Origin: Haloarcula sp. H-GB4 | GTDB lineage: Archaea; Halobacteriota; Halobacteria; Halobacteriales; Haloarculaceae | Reading direction: 5' to 3' | Assembly: GCF_030848575.1 (NCBI RefSeq) | Contig: NZ_JAVDDX010000001.1 | Span: 124,001-188,000 of the forward strand | DNA: 64,000 nucleotides | Part shown: in pieces, positions 46,205-55,149 of the stretch | Layout: each line of letters begins with the position of its first letter | Position numbering within the stretch: the first letter of the stretch is position 1 | The notes under the pieces: model-generated | The model's input: only the letters and a program-made list of their open reading frames with translations | Database searches by the model: none | Told to the model about the DNA's origin: nothing | Program-made: the position numbers and the translations under genes

Positions 46205-47842
46205 CTATTCGTTCCGGCGGAAGCGTTCCACGACGAACTCCTGGTCAAGTTTCGCGATGAACGTCCCGAGCTGTGGGCCTTCAGTGTCGTCGAACAGCAG
46301 CCGGTAGCCGGCCGAGAAGAACTCGCTGATGTCGATGTCGTTTCGCTTTGCCGTCTCGTAGATTTCCGACTGAATCGCATCGCCGTCGTGGCCTTCAGCG
46401 ATGAAATCGGCCAGCTCGTCCAGCGCGGCCGCCGTCGCGTCGTCGAATGACACGTCGGGCATCTCGGCCCGCTTGAGTTCGTAGTTGAATTCGTTGTTCG
46501 TCAGGCTGGCCCACTCTTGAGCGCGCTCGACACGGGCGAGCGCCTGCTCGACGGCCCACTCCGGCGCATCGTCCGGGATGTGGCCTTCCTTCCGGGCGAT
46601 CTGTTCCCGGAGCGCCGGGTCGTCGGTCATTCCGAGCACGGCCGCGAACGTGTAGGGGATCCGAACCCGCTGTTCGTGCGGGTCGTCCACGACCATCGGG
46701 TAAGCTCGCTCCGCGAGTTCTGCGTCGTCCTCGCTGGCCTCGATTTCCTCGAAGTACCGCCGCTCGAACCGGTCGAACTCGTCGACGAGCTGGTCGATGG
46801 TCTCGACGGAGAAGTCCCGCTGTTTCCGCGGGTCCTTCACGAAGAAGTACTTGAACACCTCCGGTTCGAGGATGTCCAGCACCTCATCGACGGTGATGAC
46901 GTTGCCCGATGAAGAGGAAAGCGGCTCGCCGTCGAGCGTGAACCACTCGTACACCATCGGGACTGGCGGCTGGATGTCCAACACGTTCTCGGCGACATCC
47001 TCACCCGATGGCCAGGAGCCCTCGGCGTGGTCCTTGCCGAAGGGCTCGAAGTCGACGCCCAGAATCTCCCACTGACCGGGCCATTCGAACCGCCACGGGA
47101 GCTTTCCGTCCCGGAGCGTCGCCGTTCCTTCGTGGCCACAACCATCGATGGTCTGGTCGCCGGCCTCGACGTCTTCACAGACGTATTCGACTTCGCCGGC
47201 GTCGAGGTCGACTGCGGTGACGCCCTCGGTGAGTTTGCCGCACTCCTCGCACTGGGGCAGGAACGGGACGTAGTCGTCGTCGACCTTGTTCTGGTACTTA
47301 GCGAGCACGTCGCGGGCCCGGTCGGCGCGTTCGAGCACGCGGCGCGTGACTGCTTCGAACTCGCCGTCGGCGTACAGCTCGGTGTTGGAGACGAACTCCA
47401 CGTCGACGCCGACCAGCTCGGCGCTTTTCTGGAGAAGGGTCGTGAAGTGAGCGCCGTAGGAGTCACAGCAGCCGAATGGGTCCGGGATGTCCGTGTAGGG
47501 TTTCCCGAGGTTCCGCCCGAGTGCGCCGGCGTCGACCTCCCCGAGGCCGACGATGTTCCAGTCAAGATCGGCGAGCTGGCGGGGGACCGCCCGCAGCCGG
47601 TCCTTGTCGTCGGCGGTGAACACCTGTCGGACCTCGTGACCGCGGTCCCGCAGGGCCTCGGCGACGTAGTAGCCCCGCATAATCTCGTTGAAATGGCCGA
47701 TGTGGGGGACGCCCGACGGGGAGACACCGCCCTTGATGACGATTGGCTCGTCGGGGTCCCGTGCTTCGATAGCGTCGGCGACGGAGTCGGCCCAGAACGC
47801 CCGGGAACCGCCACGACCGACCTCGTAGGGGTCTTCCGCCAT
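46205..47842 (-). CDS. lysS: Lysyl-tRNA synthetase, class I
   Basis: The 545-residue class I enzyme has HIGH at 47-50 (GVPHIGHFNEIMRG) and the KMSKS-equivalent PLSSSSGNV (309-315). A zinc-like pair CEECGKLTEG sits near residue 190. Class I LysRS replaces the class II form in most archaea and charges tRNA-Lys. It is directly downstream of pyrH with no gap (the two coding regions touch at 47842/47843). Confidence 0.96.
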   Translation of the reverse strand: MAEDPYEVGRGGSRAFWADSVADAIEARDPDEPIVIKGGVSPSGVPHIGHFNEIMRGYYVAEALRDRGHEVRQVFTADDKDRLRAVPRQLADLDWNIVGLGEVDAGALGRNLGKPYTDIPDPFGCCDSYGAHFTTLLQKSAELVGVDVEFVSNTELYADGEFEAVTRRVLERADRARDVLAKYQNKVDDDYVPFLPQCEECGKLTEGVTAVDLDAGEVEYVCEDVEAGDQTIDGCGHEGTATLRDGKLPWRFEWPGQWEILGVDFEPFGKDHAEGSWPSGEDVAENVLDIQPPVPMVYEWFTLDGEPLSSSSGNVITVDEVLDILEPEVFKYFFVKDPRKQRDFSVETIDQLVDEFDRFERRYFEEIEASEDDAELAERAYPMVVDDPHEQRVRIPYTFAAVLGMTDDPALREQIARKEGHIPDDAPEWAVEQALARVERAQEWASLTNNEFNYELKRAEMPDVSFDDATAAALDELADFIAEGHDGDAIQSEIYETAKRNDIDISEFFSAGYRLLFDDTEGPQLGTFIAKLDQEFVVERFRRNE

Positions 47843-48529
47843 CTATGCCTCCGGGAGGATTTCGGACCCGTCGAACTCGCCGTCTTCGACCGCGCGCACG
47901 ACACGCTCGGGATCAGTGCCGTCAAGGACCATCGTCCGGATGCCGGACCGCTGGATGATTTTTGCGGCGAGCAGGTCGACCGGCGCGCTGCTGCCGGCGT
48001 CCATCTCGATGTCGGCGATCACGTCGACGAGTTCGTCCGCGCCGAGTTCGTCGAACCGCGTCGCGTCGTCGTCCTCGTTCGGGTCGGCGTTGTAGACGCC
48101 GGGAACCGATGTCGCGTACACGAGCAGGTCCGCGCCCACGTACTCTGCGAAGGCGGCCGCCACGGCATCGGTGGTCTGTGCGGCGACGATACCCCCGAGC
48201 ACGGGGATATCTCCGCGACGGATGGCCTCCCGGCCCTCATCGTAGCTTTCGGCGGGTGTCGGCGCGGCGCGATCGTCTAGGGCAGCGATCAGCAGTCGGC
48301 CGTTCAGCCGCGTAACAGCGATTCCCAGCTGGTCGAGTTCGATTTCGTTCGCGCCGAGGTCCCGAGCGCTGCCGATGTAATCACGTGCGGTTGGGCCGCC
48401 ACCGACGACGGTCCCGAGTGTATGTCCCTGTGCATCGAGTGACTGGATGGCATCGGCGTAATCGGCGACCCGGTCGGCGTCGAGGTCCGGGGCCAGTACG
48501 CTTCCGCCAATGGAAACGACGACTTTCAT
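47843..48529 (-). CDS. pyrH: UMP kinase
   Basis: The 228-residue protein belongs to the archaeal UMP kinase family of the amino-acid-kinase fold: MKVVVSIGGSVLAPDLD, VVGGGPTARDYIG, NGRLLIAAL, and VDLLAAKIIQRSGIRTMVLDG. It phosphorylates UMP to UDP. The start is the ATG at 48529; an ATG eight codons upstream would not start at the kinase strand. It and lysS form a pair. Confidence 0.94.
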   Translation of the reverse strand: MKVVVSIGGSVLAPDLDADRVADYADAIQSLDAQGHTLGTVVGGGPTARDYIGSARDLGANEIELDQLGIAVTRLNGRLLIAALDDRAAPTPAESYDEGREAIRRGDIPVLGGIVAAQTTDAVAAAFAEYVGADLLVYATSVPGVYNADPNEDDDATRFDELGADELVDVIADIEMDAGSSAPVDLLAAKIIQRSGIRTMVLDGTDPERVVRAVEDGEFDGSEILPEA

Positions 48530-48948
48530 TAGCCCGCCGTAACCGCGATGCACTCTTAAGGGTTGTCAAGGCCACTGACTGCTGTCTCTCTAGCCAGCCC
48601 TTTCTCATCCCCACACCGACTGCTATCGGGTGCATCCCTGTGGGACTGTTGGTATGACGTGTGCCCGACGTGCTGACGCACGTCTGACGCCTCTCCCACT
48701 CTATCGGCGAAATATGCCGTTTATCGGGGCCACAGAGGGTGATATCTCTCTTTCACAGACCGTTCAAACCACCACGAAATCAGCCCCTCTTTACGGGCTG
48801 AGAAAGCCTTGTAAAACGTCTAAATAAATTTGAAACGGTTGTAAAGAATGCGTTTTAGCTCGATTTGTCCTGAAAGTGACCGAAGTGACCTGAAGGTTCC
48901 TTCCTTTATATACTGTCGGCGGGGCTACGAGAAAGTGAGGTGACAAAG
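48530..48948. other. Intergenic region of 419 bp with hairpins and a promoter
   Basis: No open frame here looks coding. Two perfect hairpins are visible: GACGTGC at 48667-48673 with GCACGTC at 48678-48684 (loop TGAC), and TCAGCCC at 48780-48786 with GGGCTGA at 48795-48801 (8-base loop). An AT-rich tract follows (about 48810-48860), then a direct repeat AGTGACC GA AGTGACC near 48875 and the TATA box of the next gene. It could hold a small RNA or serve as a long regulatory region. Confidence 0.5.
48905..48943 (+). promoter_or_regulatory. TATA box and Shine-Dalgarno site of the DUF7123-like gene
   Basis: TTTATATA at 48905-48912 places transcription start near 48935. GAGGTGA at 48937-48943, five bases before the ATG at 48949, is a strong Shine-Dalgarno site, unusual in a genome where many genes look leaderless. 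Together they fix the start and suggest strong expression. Confidence 0.6.
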
Positions 48949-49197
48949 ATGAGCGCTACCGCAACGCCCTCCGGCGAGGAAGAGCCCTCCAAAGAAGAGC
49001 GACTGAAGTCGTTCCTCGCAGAGAAGGCAAGTGACGGCGAGATGTATTTCAAGAGCAAGTTCATCGCTGACGAAGTCGGTCTCTCCCCCAAGGAGATTGG
49101 TGCCCTGATGGTCAAGCTCAAGGACAGCGCGTCCGAGATCAATGTCGAAAAGTGGTCGTACACGAGCGCGACCACCTGGCGTATTGAGCCGGCGTAG
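48949..49197 (+). CDS. Small winged-helix-like haloarchaeal protein (DUF7123-like)
   Basis: The 82-residue product has an acidic N-terminus and a helical region with a predicted helix-turn-helix (MYFKSKFIADEVGLSPKEIGALMVKL). It ends with a strand-like SYTSATTWRIEPA. It resembles a family of conserved short haloarchaeal proteins of unknown function (DUF7123). A strong Shine-Dalgarno site and TATA box precede it. It could be a small DNA-binding regulator. Confidence 0.82.
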   Translation: MSATATPSGEEEPSKEERLKSFLAEKASDGEMYFKSKFIADEVGLSPKEIGALMVKLKDSASEINVEKWSYTSATTWRIEPA

Positions 49198-49292
49198 GCG
49201 ACTGGTCCCCGCGTACAGTTTTCGGACGGCGTACCTGCTAGCTGTGTGATCGTTCGCGGAGTATTTGTGCCCGCATCGTTTACAAGTAGTTG

Positions 49293-50540
49293 ATGAGTGG
49301 TTCCGCCGCGGACCCGCCGTCGCCTGACCGACTGGCCGGCGTGTTCTCCGTCTCGTCAGTACGGCGGGTGGACGGCACTGTCAAGTATATCGGCGACCCG
49401 CTGGTGCCACCAGCCGCCGTCGCTGAGCAACTCAGGCCGGTGTTCCGACAGCAGGGCTATGATGTTCGACTCGAAGAACTCGGTCCCGAATCGGCTGCTG
49501 GGGCTACCGCGACGAGCAACGGTGGGGCTACTGTTGTCGATGATCTGGGCGCCGATGACTCGATTACCCCCGGTGGTACGCTAAACGCGCGTTCGACCCA
49601 GTACGCACTGGTGGCGGAGCCAGTCAGCACGGACACCGGCGGTGTTCCGTGGCTCAACATTGGGCTGCTGCTTGCGACTATCGCGTCGACCCTCTATGTC
49701 GGGGCGAGCGCCTGGTATTACATCCCGGTCGCTGAGAACCCACTTCGCGTGTTCGAAGCTTGGCCGTTCGTGGTCGCGATGCTGGGCGTGCTCGGCATCC
49801 ACGAACTGGGTCACTACGCCGCGGCCCGCTATCACGGCGTCGACGTGACGCTCCCGTATTTCATCCCGTTCCCGTCGTATCTCGGCACGATGGGTGCGGT
49901 CATCAACATCCGTGGGCGGATTCCAGACCGGACGGCGCTGTTCGACATCGGTGTCGCCGGTCCGCTTGCCGGCCTCGTCGCGACAACAATTGTCACCGTC
50001 ATCGGCCTCTCGATAGACCCGATTACTGTCCCGGAACGCGTGGCAAACAGCGGCACCGGTATCATCATTACATTCAATTATCCATTGCTGTTTCAGGCGC
50101 TGGAAGCGCTGGTGAACACGCTGGGGCTCGGGACCGAGGTCGGACCCGGTGAGTCTGTCCACCCCATCGTATTCGCCGGCTGGGCCGGGATGTTCTTCAC
50201 GTTCCTGAACCTGCTCCCGGTAGGACAGCTCGACGGCGGCCACATCGTGCGGTCCATCGTCGGACGGCGTCAGGAAACCATCGCCGCCGCGGTGCCCGGC
50301 GCACTGTTCGCACTCGCCGGCTACCTGTATTTCACTCGCGACCCGCCGCCGGTCGGCTTCGGCGTCTGGGGCCTGTGGGTGTTCTGGGGCCTGTTCGCCA
50401 CCGGGCTCGCGTACGCCGGTCCGGCCCGCCCGACTGTGGACACGACACTGGACCGACGGCGAGCGCTGCTTGGCCTGCTTACGTTCCTGCTGGGGCTGGC
50501 CTGTTTCACGCCGGTTCCATTCGAGATCAGCGCGGTCTAA
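49293..50540 (+). CDS. Site-2 protease family metalloprotease (FtsH-less, no PDZ)
   Basis: The 415-residue membrane protease has the active site HELGH at 170-174 (GIHELGHYAAARYHG) and the second motif LNLLPVGQLDGGHI. The N-terminal 120 residues are a cytosolic or outside domain with no known fold, and no PDZ domain is present. About seven membrane helices surround the active sites. It is the second site-2 protease in the window. The start is ATG at 49293. Confidence 0.88.
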   Translation: MSGSAADPPSPDRLAGVFSVSSVRRVDGTVKYIGDPLVPPAAVAEQLRPVFRQQGYDVRLEELGPESAAGATATSNGGATVVDDLGADDSITPGGTLNARSTQYALVAEPVSTDTGGVPWLNIGLLLATIASTLYVGASAWYYIPVAENPLRVFEAWPFVVAMLGVLGIHELGHYAAARYHGVDVTLPYFIPFPSYLGTMGAVINIRGRIPDRTALFDIGVAGPLAGLVATTIVTVIGLSIDPITVPERVANSGTGIIITFNYPLLFQALEALVNTLGLGTEVGPGESVHPIVFAGWAGMFFTFLNLLPVGQLDGGHIVRSIVGRRQETIAAAVPGALFALAGYLYFTRDPPPVGFGVWGLWVFWGLFATGLAYAGPARPTVDTTLDRRRALLGLLTFLLGLACFTPVPFEISAV

Positions 50541-50568
50541 CTGTCAGGCCGTGTCGCTGGGGGCGGGC

Positions 50569-51435
50569 TCAGTGTGAGTACCCTCGGTCCGGAAGCGTCT
50601 CGCCGTCGAGTGTCACGCCGTGCTCGGTGGCCGTGCCGATGCGGTGGAGCGGGCACGGCACGGCCTCTCTGGCTTCGAGCACGTCGGATTCAGGCAGCGT
50701 ACACACCAGCTCGAAGTCCTCGCCGAAGAACACACCCAGTTCTCTGCGCTCTTGCTCAGTCTTCGCGAGCGCGTCGGCCTGTGCGTCTATCGGCAGTGGC
50801 GCTTCGATAGCAAAACCACAGCCGCTGGCCGCAGCCAGTTGGTGCAGCGAGCGGGCCAGACCGTCGCTCGAATCCATCATTGCTGTCGCGTGCGGTCGGA
50901 GCGCGACGCCCGCACGAACGCGAGGCTCGAACTGGAATAGCTCGTTCGCCTGGTCGGTATCGCCCCGGTCGAACAGTTCGAGGGCGGCGCCTGACCGGCC
51001 GAGCGTTCCGGTGACACAGACCGCGTCACCGGGCGAAGCGCCTGAGCGTCGAACGGGCTCAGCCGCGGAGCCGATGGCCGTCGTTGCGACGGTGAACTCG
51101 TCGTGGCTATCCAGATCGCCGCCGACGTATTCCGCGCCGACCGCGTGACACACGTCCTGTGTGCCGTCGATGAACGCCGCGAGTTCATCCGGTTCGAACG
51201 ACGGTGCGCCGTACGCGGCCACTGCGGCAGTTGCCTCGGCCCCCATCGCCGCTACATCCGACAGCGAGGCGGCGACGGCCCGCCAGCCAGCCGTGTAGCG
51301 GGTCGTCCCCGACGGGAAGTCCGTCCGCTCGTGGAGCATATCGGTCGTGATGACCTGCCCGTCCACGACGGCGCAGTCGTCGCCCGCGTCGGGAAGTCGG
51401 TCGGCGAGGTCAGCGAGTGCGGCCCGCTCGTCCAT
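50569..51435 (-). CDS. thiL: Thiamine-monophosphate kinase
   Basis: The 288-residue protein has the ThiL features GDDCAVVDG, TTDMLHERTDF, ASLSDVAAMGAEA, GGDLDSHDEFTV and MMDSSDGLARSL, in the order found in ATP-dependent thiamine phosphate kinases. It makes the active cofactor thiamine diphosphate. The plus-strand UPF0104 protein is divergent from it. Confidence 0.93.
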   Translation of the reverse strand: MDERAALADLADRLPDAGDDCAVVDGQVITTDMLHERTDFPSGTTRYTAGWRAVAASLSDVAAMGAEATAAVAAYGAPSFEPDELAAFIDGTQDVCHAVGAEYVGGDLDSHDEFTVATTAIGSAAEPVRRSGASPGDAVCVTGTLGRSGAALELFDRGDTDQANELFQFEPRVRAGVALRPHATAMMDSSDGLARSLHQLAAASGCGFAIEAPLPIDAQADALAKTEQERRELGVFFGEDFELVCTLPESDVLEAREAVPCPLHRIGTATEHGVTLDGETLPDRGYSH

Positions 51436-51531
51436 ACCCCGTCGTCAGGTCCCCGGGGCAAAACCCCCGTGGATATCCGCCGGCGAGACAGGGTCGGTGG
51501 GTTGAAACCGGAGACTGCCAATCCCATCCAC

Positions 51532-52566
51532 ATGGATGGGAACCGCGTGGCGACGGTCGTCGGGTTCGCGGCGGCGCTCGCCGTCCTCGCGGGGCTGGTG
51601 TGGCTTGTCGGCATCGGCGAGACGCTGGACGCGCTCGCGACAGCGGACCTAGGGGCGCTGCTCGCCGTCGCAGGCATTGCCATACTGTGGCTCGTCTCGT
51701 GGGGGCTGGCGCTGTGGACGGTTCTGCAAGCCCTAGACGCGCCGGTGGCACCACACACTGCCGTGCTCGTGTTCGTCGCCGCCGTGTTCTCGAACAACGT
51801 CACACCCTTTGGCCAGGCCGGCGGCGAGCCAGTGAGCGCGCTGCTCATTTCGACGGCCGCCGACACCGAGTACGAGACCGGGCTGGCAGCTATCGCCACC
51901 GTCGATACTGTCCATTTCCTGCCGTCAGTCGGGTATGCTGTCATCGGATTCACGTTTGTCGCCGCTGGTGCGGTCCAGTTGACCCGGAACTTGGCGTTTG
52001 CCGCCGGTGCCGTCGCGGTGCTCGCGGTCGGCATCCCCACTGCCGCTGTCCTGGGCTGGCGACACCGGGACCGGGTTCAAGCGCTGGTCATCCGCGGTGT
52101 CGCACCGGCTCTGGCCGCGCTGTCGAACGTCGTGCCCCGATGGTCACCGCCGTCCGCGGCCAACATCCAGGCACGAATCGAGGGGTTCTTTTCGGCCATC
52201 GAGCGCATCGCGACCGACCGGCGGACGGTTCTCCAGACCTTCGGGCTCTCGGCCGTTGGCTGGGTCTGCCTGTCGGCGTCGCTGTGGACGTCGCTGTACG
52301 CCGTTGGGGCACCAGTACCAGTCGAAGTTGTCCTGCTTGTCGTTCCCGTTGGGAGTATCGCCAGCATCGTACCGCTTCCCGGCGGGTCCGGCGCTATCGA
52401 GACGGTGCTCGTGACCCTGCTGGTCTCGACGGCTCCGGTTTCGGCCGCGCTGGCCACCTCAGGGGTGCTGATCCACCGCGTCGGGAGCTACCTGTTGCCG
52501 ACGGTTCTCGGCGGCGGCGTCGCCGCTGCGCTCGGCGTCGACCGGGCTGCAGCGCCCGAGAAGTGA
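51532..52566 (+). CDS. UPF0104 (lysylphosphatidylglycerol synthase TM-like) membrane protein
   Basis: The 344-residue membrane protein has about eight to nine helices and the family motifs FSNNVTPFGQAGGEP near residue 85 and VPLPGGSGAIE near residue 280. This matches the TM region of lysyl-phosphatidylglycerol synthases and YbhN-like proteins (PF03706), which are lipid flippases or transporters. It starts at the ATG at 51532; the open frame goes much further upstream but overlaps thiL. Substrate unknown. Confidence 0.88.
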   Translation: MDGNRVATVVGFAAALAVLAGLVWLVGIGETLDALATADLGALLAVAGIAILWLVSWGLALWTVLQALDAPVAPHTAVLVFVAAVFSNNVTPFGQAGGEPVSALLISTAADTEYETGLAAIATVDTVHFLPSVGYAVIGFTFVAAGAVQLTRNLAFAAGAVAVLAVGIPTAAVLGWRHRDRVQALVIRGVAPALAALSNVVPRWSPPSAANIQARIEGFFSAIERIATDRRTVLQTFGLSAVGWVCLSASLWTSLYAVGAPVPVEVVLLVVPVGSIASIVPLPGGSGAIETVLVTLLVSTAPVSAALATSGVLIHRVGSYLLPTVLGGGVAAALGVDRAAAPEK

Positions 52567-52649
52567 CTCCACGATTCCCGACAGAAGCGAGAGCATCGCT
52601 GGCCTATGGGCGAGTGAACGGTTCACGCCCGCCGACTGCGAACGACGCG

Positions 52650-52656
52650 TTTAAAT
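52650..52656 (+). promoter_or_regulatory. TATA box of rps19e (leaderless start)
   Basis: TTTAAAT at 52650-52656 is centred 28 bases before the ATG at 52681, which puts transcription start at or next to the initiation codon. This predicts a leaderless ribosomal-protein message. Confidence 0.6.
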
Positions 52657-52680
52657 GACGGCGACGGAAAGAAATCTGCA

Positions 52681-53142
52681 ATGGCTACACTCTACGACGT
52701 TCCCCCCGAGGAACTCATCGAGGCACTCACGGAGACGCTCGCAGACGAAGACGACATCGAAGCGCCGGACTGGGCCGAGTTCACCAAGACCGGTGTCGAC
52801 CGCGAACTCCCACCTGAGCAAGAGGACTTCTGGACGCGACGTGCCGCCAGCCTCCTCCGAAAGGTCGCCGTCGACGGTCCCGTCGGTGTCAACGCCCTCC
52901 GCTCCGAGTACGGCACTTCGAAGCAGGGGACGACCCGCTACCGCGTCCGCCCACACCAGAAGACCAAGGGCTCGGGCAACATCATCCGGACGGCGCTCCA
53001 GCAGCTCGAAGACGCCGGCTACGTCGAGACCAGCGAAAACGACGGCCGCCGTGTCACGGGTGACGGCCGCAGCCTCCTCGACGACACCGCAGGCGACCTC
53101 CTGACGGAACTCGACCGCCCGGAACTCGAACGCTACGCGTAA
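52681..53142 (+). CDS. rps19e: Ribosomal protein S19e
   Basis: The 153-residue product matches archaeal and eukaryotic S19e: MATLYDVPPEELIEALTETL at the start, DFWTRRAASLLRKV, GPVGVNALRSEYG, and IIRTALQQLEDAGYVE. It belongs to the small subunit. It leads a three-gene cluster with the PDCD5-like protein and a PP-loop protein, a common archaeal arrangement. Confidence 0.96.
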   Translation: MATLYDVPPEELIEALTETLADEDDIEAPDWAEFTKTGVDRELPPEQEDFWTRRAASLLRKVAVDGPVGVNALRSEYGTSKQGTTRYRVRPHQKTKGSGNIIRTALQQLEDAGYVETSENDGRRVTGDGRSLLDDTAGDLLTELDRPELERYA

Positions 53143-53229
53143 CCGACGCCTTTCTCGCTGTTTTTTCCTCGCCCCATAGCCCCTGCTCCGAAATCGTTTT
53201 CCGACCGACTCCAGTATTTCCATACAAGT

Positions 53230-53574
53230 ATGAGTGGCGACCCCAGCGAGGAAGAACTCGACGAGCTCCGAAAAAAGAAGATGGAGCAGCTCAAGGAACA
53301 GCAGGGCGGCGAAGGCGAAGGCCAGGAGGCCGCGCAACAGCAGGCTGAAGCCCAGAAACAGGCCGTCCTCAAACAGAACCTTACTGACGGCGCGCGCAAG
53401 CGGCTCAACACGGTCAAGATGTCGAAACCGCAGGTCGGCGAACAGGTCGAACAGCAGGTCGTCGCGCTGGCCCGTAGCGGCCGCGTGCAGGGCCAGATCG
53501 ACGAGGACCAGATGAAAGAGCTCCTCTCGGAGCTGACGCCCGACTCCAAGAGCTTCGATATCAAGCGCCGGTAG
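53230..53574 (+). CDS. PDCD5-family DNA-binding protein
   Basis: The 114-residue protein has a charged N-terminal helix with [17 protein letters not shown], then the PDCD5/TFAR19 core [29 protein letters not shown] and the C-terminal [13 protein letters not shown]. It is the archaeal homologue of the eukaryotic programmed-cell-death protein 5. The archaeal role is unknown but it binds nucleic acids. Gap of 87 bases after rps19e, and the next gene starts at its stop. Confidence 0.93.
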   Translation: MSGDPSEEELDELRKKKMEQLKEQQGGEGEGQEAAQQQAEAQKQAVLKQNLTDGARKRLNTVKMSKPQVGEQVEQQVVALARSGRVQGQIDEDQMKELLSELTPDSKSFDIKRR

Positions 53575-54192
53575 ATGCGCTGTGCTCTGTTGTACAGCGG
53601 CGGAAAGGACTCGACGCTGGCGGCGCTTTTGCTTGACCCCTTTTACGACGTGACGCTCGTCAGTGGCTCTTTTGGCGTCCGCGACACTGACCCTGCACAG
53701 GAGAGCGCAACGGCTGTAGGCTTCGACCACGCGACGGTCGATCTGGACCCGGACGTGGCCCACAATGCCGTCAAGCAGATGCACGACGACGGCTACCCGC
53801 GAAACGGCATCCAACAGGTCCACGAACACGCTGTCGAAACCGTTGCCCGTGGTGACTGGGTCGCCGATGCCGACGGTCTCGATACACTCGACGCCGTGGC
53901 TGACGGCACCCGCCGCGATGACCGGGTGCCGACGGTGGACCGCCCGCTCGCCCAGAGCATCGAGGACCGTTTCGACGTGGACTACCTCGCGCCGCTTGCG
54001 GGCATCGGTCGCGGCGCTATCGACGCGATGGCCGCTGACCGGCTCGTCGTCGAGACCGGCCCCAGCGCCGAGATCCCGAAGGCTGACTACGAGGTTGAAC
54101 TCCGTGCGCTCCTGCGGGAGCGCTACAGTGAGGGTGTCGTGGCTGACGTGTTCCCCGAGCACACACAGTCCCGCGTGCAGGGCCTGCGGTAG
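53575..54192 (+). CDS. PP-loop ATP pyrophosphatase-like protein
   Basis: The 205-residue protein begins MRCALLYSGGKDSTLAAL, a perfect PP-loop motif SGGKDS, and continues with an alpha-hydrolase fold resembling the diphthine-ammonia ligase or ThiI-type N-type ATPases. The exact reaction is not clear. Its ATG is immediately after the PDCD5 stop. It closes the rps19e cluster. Confidence 0.85.
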   Translation: MRCALLYSGGKDSTLAALLLDPFYDVTLVSGSFGVRDTDPAQESATAVGFDHATVDLDPDVAHNAVKQMHDDGYPRNGIQQVHEHAVETVARGDWVADADGLDTLDAVADGTRRDDRVPTVDRPLAQSIEDRFDVDYLAPLAGIGRGAIDAMAADRLVVETGPSAEIPKADYEVELRALLRERYSEGVVADVFPEHTQSRVQGLR

Positions 54193-54229
54193 CCGTCGGC
54201 GGTTCGAGTCCTGCGCGTGCGTTCGTCAA

Positions 54230-54856
54230 CTAGGCGATATCCCGGCTGGTGTCCACGCTGATGCGGTCGGTGAGGTCGAGGCAGATCGGTTCGGTGAGCG
54301 CTCGCCCTCCGCGGAACTTCGGAACAAAGAGCCTGTTTTCGATGGCGTCGTCGCGCCGTTTCGTTTCGAGGTCAAGCACGACGTCGCTCGTGTACTCCGT
54401 CCGATGGCGCTGTGACGGTGTCGCGTCGTGCTTGAGTGCGTACAGGACCGCGACGCTGTCGGTCTGTGTGAGTCTGGCCTGCAGCGTTTCGAGGAAGGCC
54501 CGAAACTCCCCTGTGTCGGCGCGCTCGAGTGGCTCGACTGGGTCGACGACGAGGAGCGACCCTTCAGTGAGTCCCTCGACGTGGGCGAGTGCATCGCTCA
54601 CCGGGGCCTCACGGTTCAACTGGCTGACTGTGAGGTTGTCGTAGGCCCCTCGCTGTGACCGCAACGTCGACGTGACCGTCGTGGGTGCCTGTTCGCCGGA
54701 GAGATACACCGTTTCCTGCCGGGCGACGAACTCGGAGAGAAACAGCTCCGCCTGGCTCGCCGGTTCGGCGAGCAGTGTGACGAGGCTGCCAGCCGGTACG
54801 CCGCCGTTGAGCTTTCGGTCCAGCGCTCGAACCCCTGTTTCGAATCGTTGCGTCAC
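54230..54856 (-). CDS. RecA/KaiC-like ATPase-fold protein with degenerate Walker A
   Basis: The 208-residue protein has a KaiC or RadA-like beginning (RFETGVRALDRKLNGGVPAGS) but the P-loop reads LLAEPASQAELF where GxxxxGKT is expected, so it probably does not bind ATP normally. Walker B-like LLVVDPVEPLE is kept. Similar degenerate proteins are common in haloarchaea. The start codon is GTG at 54856, supported by GAGGTGA on the minus strand at 54861-54867. An inverted repeat lies about 45-70 bases upstream. Confidence 0.82.
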   Translation of the reverse strand: MTQRFETGVRALDRKLNGGVPAGSLVTLLAEPASQAELFLSEFVARQETVYLSGEQAPTTVTSTLRSQRGAYDNLTVSQLNREAPVSDALAHVEGLTEGSLLVVDPVEPLERADTGEFRAFLETLQARLTQTDSVAVLYALKHDATPSQRHRTEYTSDVVLDLETKRRDDAIENRLFVPKFRGGRALTEPICLDLTDRISVDTSRDIA

Positions 54857-54900
54857 CGTCTCACCTCACCATGTGTCCACCGATTCACTGCCCATCCCAT

Positions 54901-54926
54901 ACAGACACACTCGGTGGAGTGTCTGT
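54901..54926. promoter_or_regulatory. Inverted repeat upstream of the degenerate KaiC-like gene
   Basis: ACAGACAC at 54901-54908 pairs perfectly with GTGTCTGT at 54919-54926 across a 10-base centre. It lies about 45 to 70 bases upstream of the GTG start of the minus-strand gene, where an operator would sit. It may also serve a plus-strand terminator since a T-rich tract follows. Confidence 0.35.
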
Positions 54927-55149
54927 TTGTTGTCCGTTCTCTAATACGGGCCGTCGCACACATAGTCAGTCTCTAGCCGCTTACCGCCAGTGTTGTGCTG
55001 GCCGTGCCCTCCCATGGTCACAGACCGCTGGCAGAGACAGTTGTGACCTTCATTTTAGCGAGTCTCTACCGGTAGGTATCAACCTATAGCTGTGGCTCTG
55101 GTCAGCGTGAACGAACAGGTTCAAGCGCGCCCTTGCTGTAGACGCCGGT

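Noticed and set aside
47027..48280. Plus-strand frame of 417 codons opposite lysS and pyrH
   Set aside because: Antisense to two well-recognised genes with intact motifs; no coherent domain in its translation.
52651..54162. Minus-strand frame of 503 codons
   Set aside because: It lies opposite rps19e, the PDCD5 gene and the PP-loop gene, all with strong motifs, and its own translation has none.
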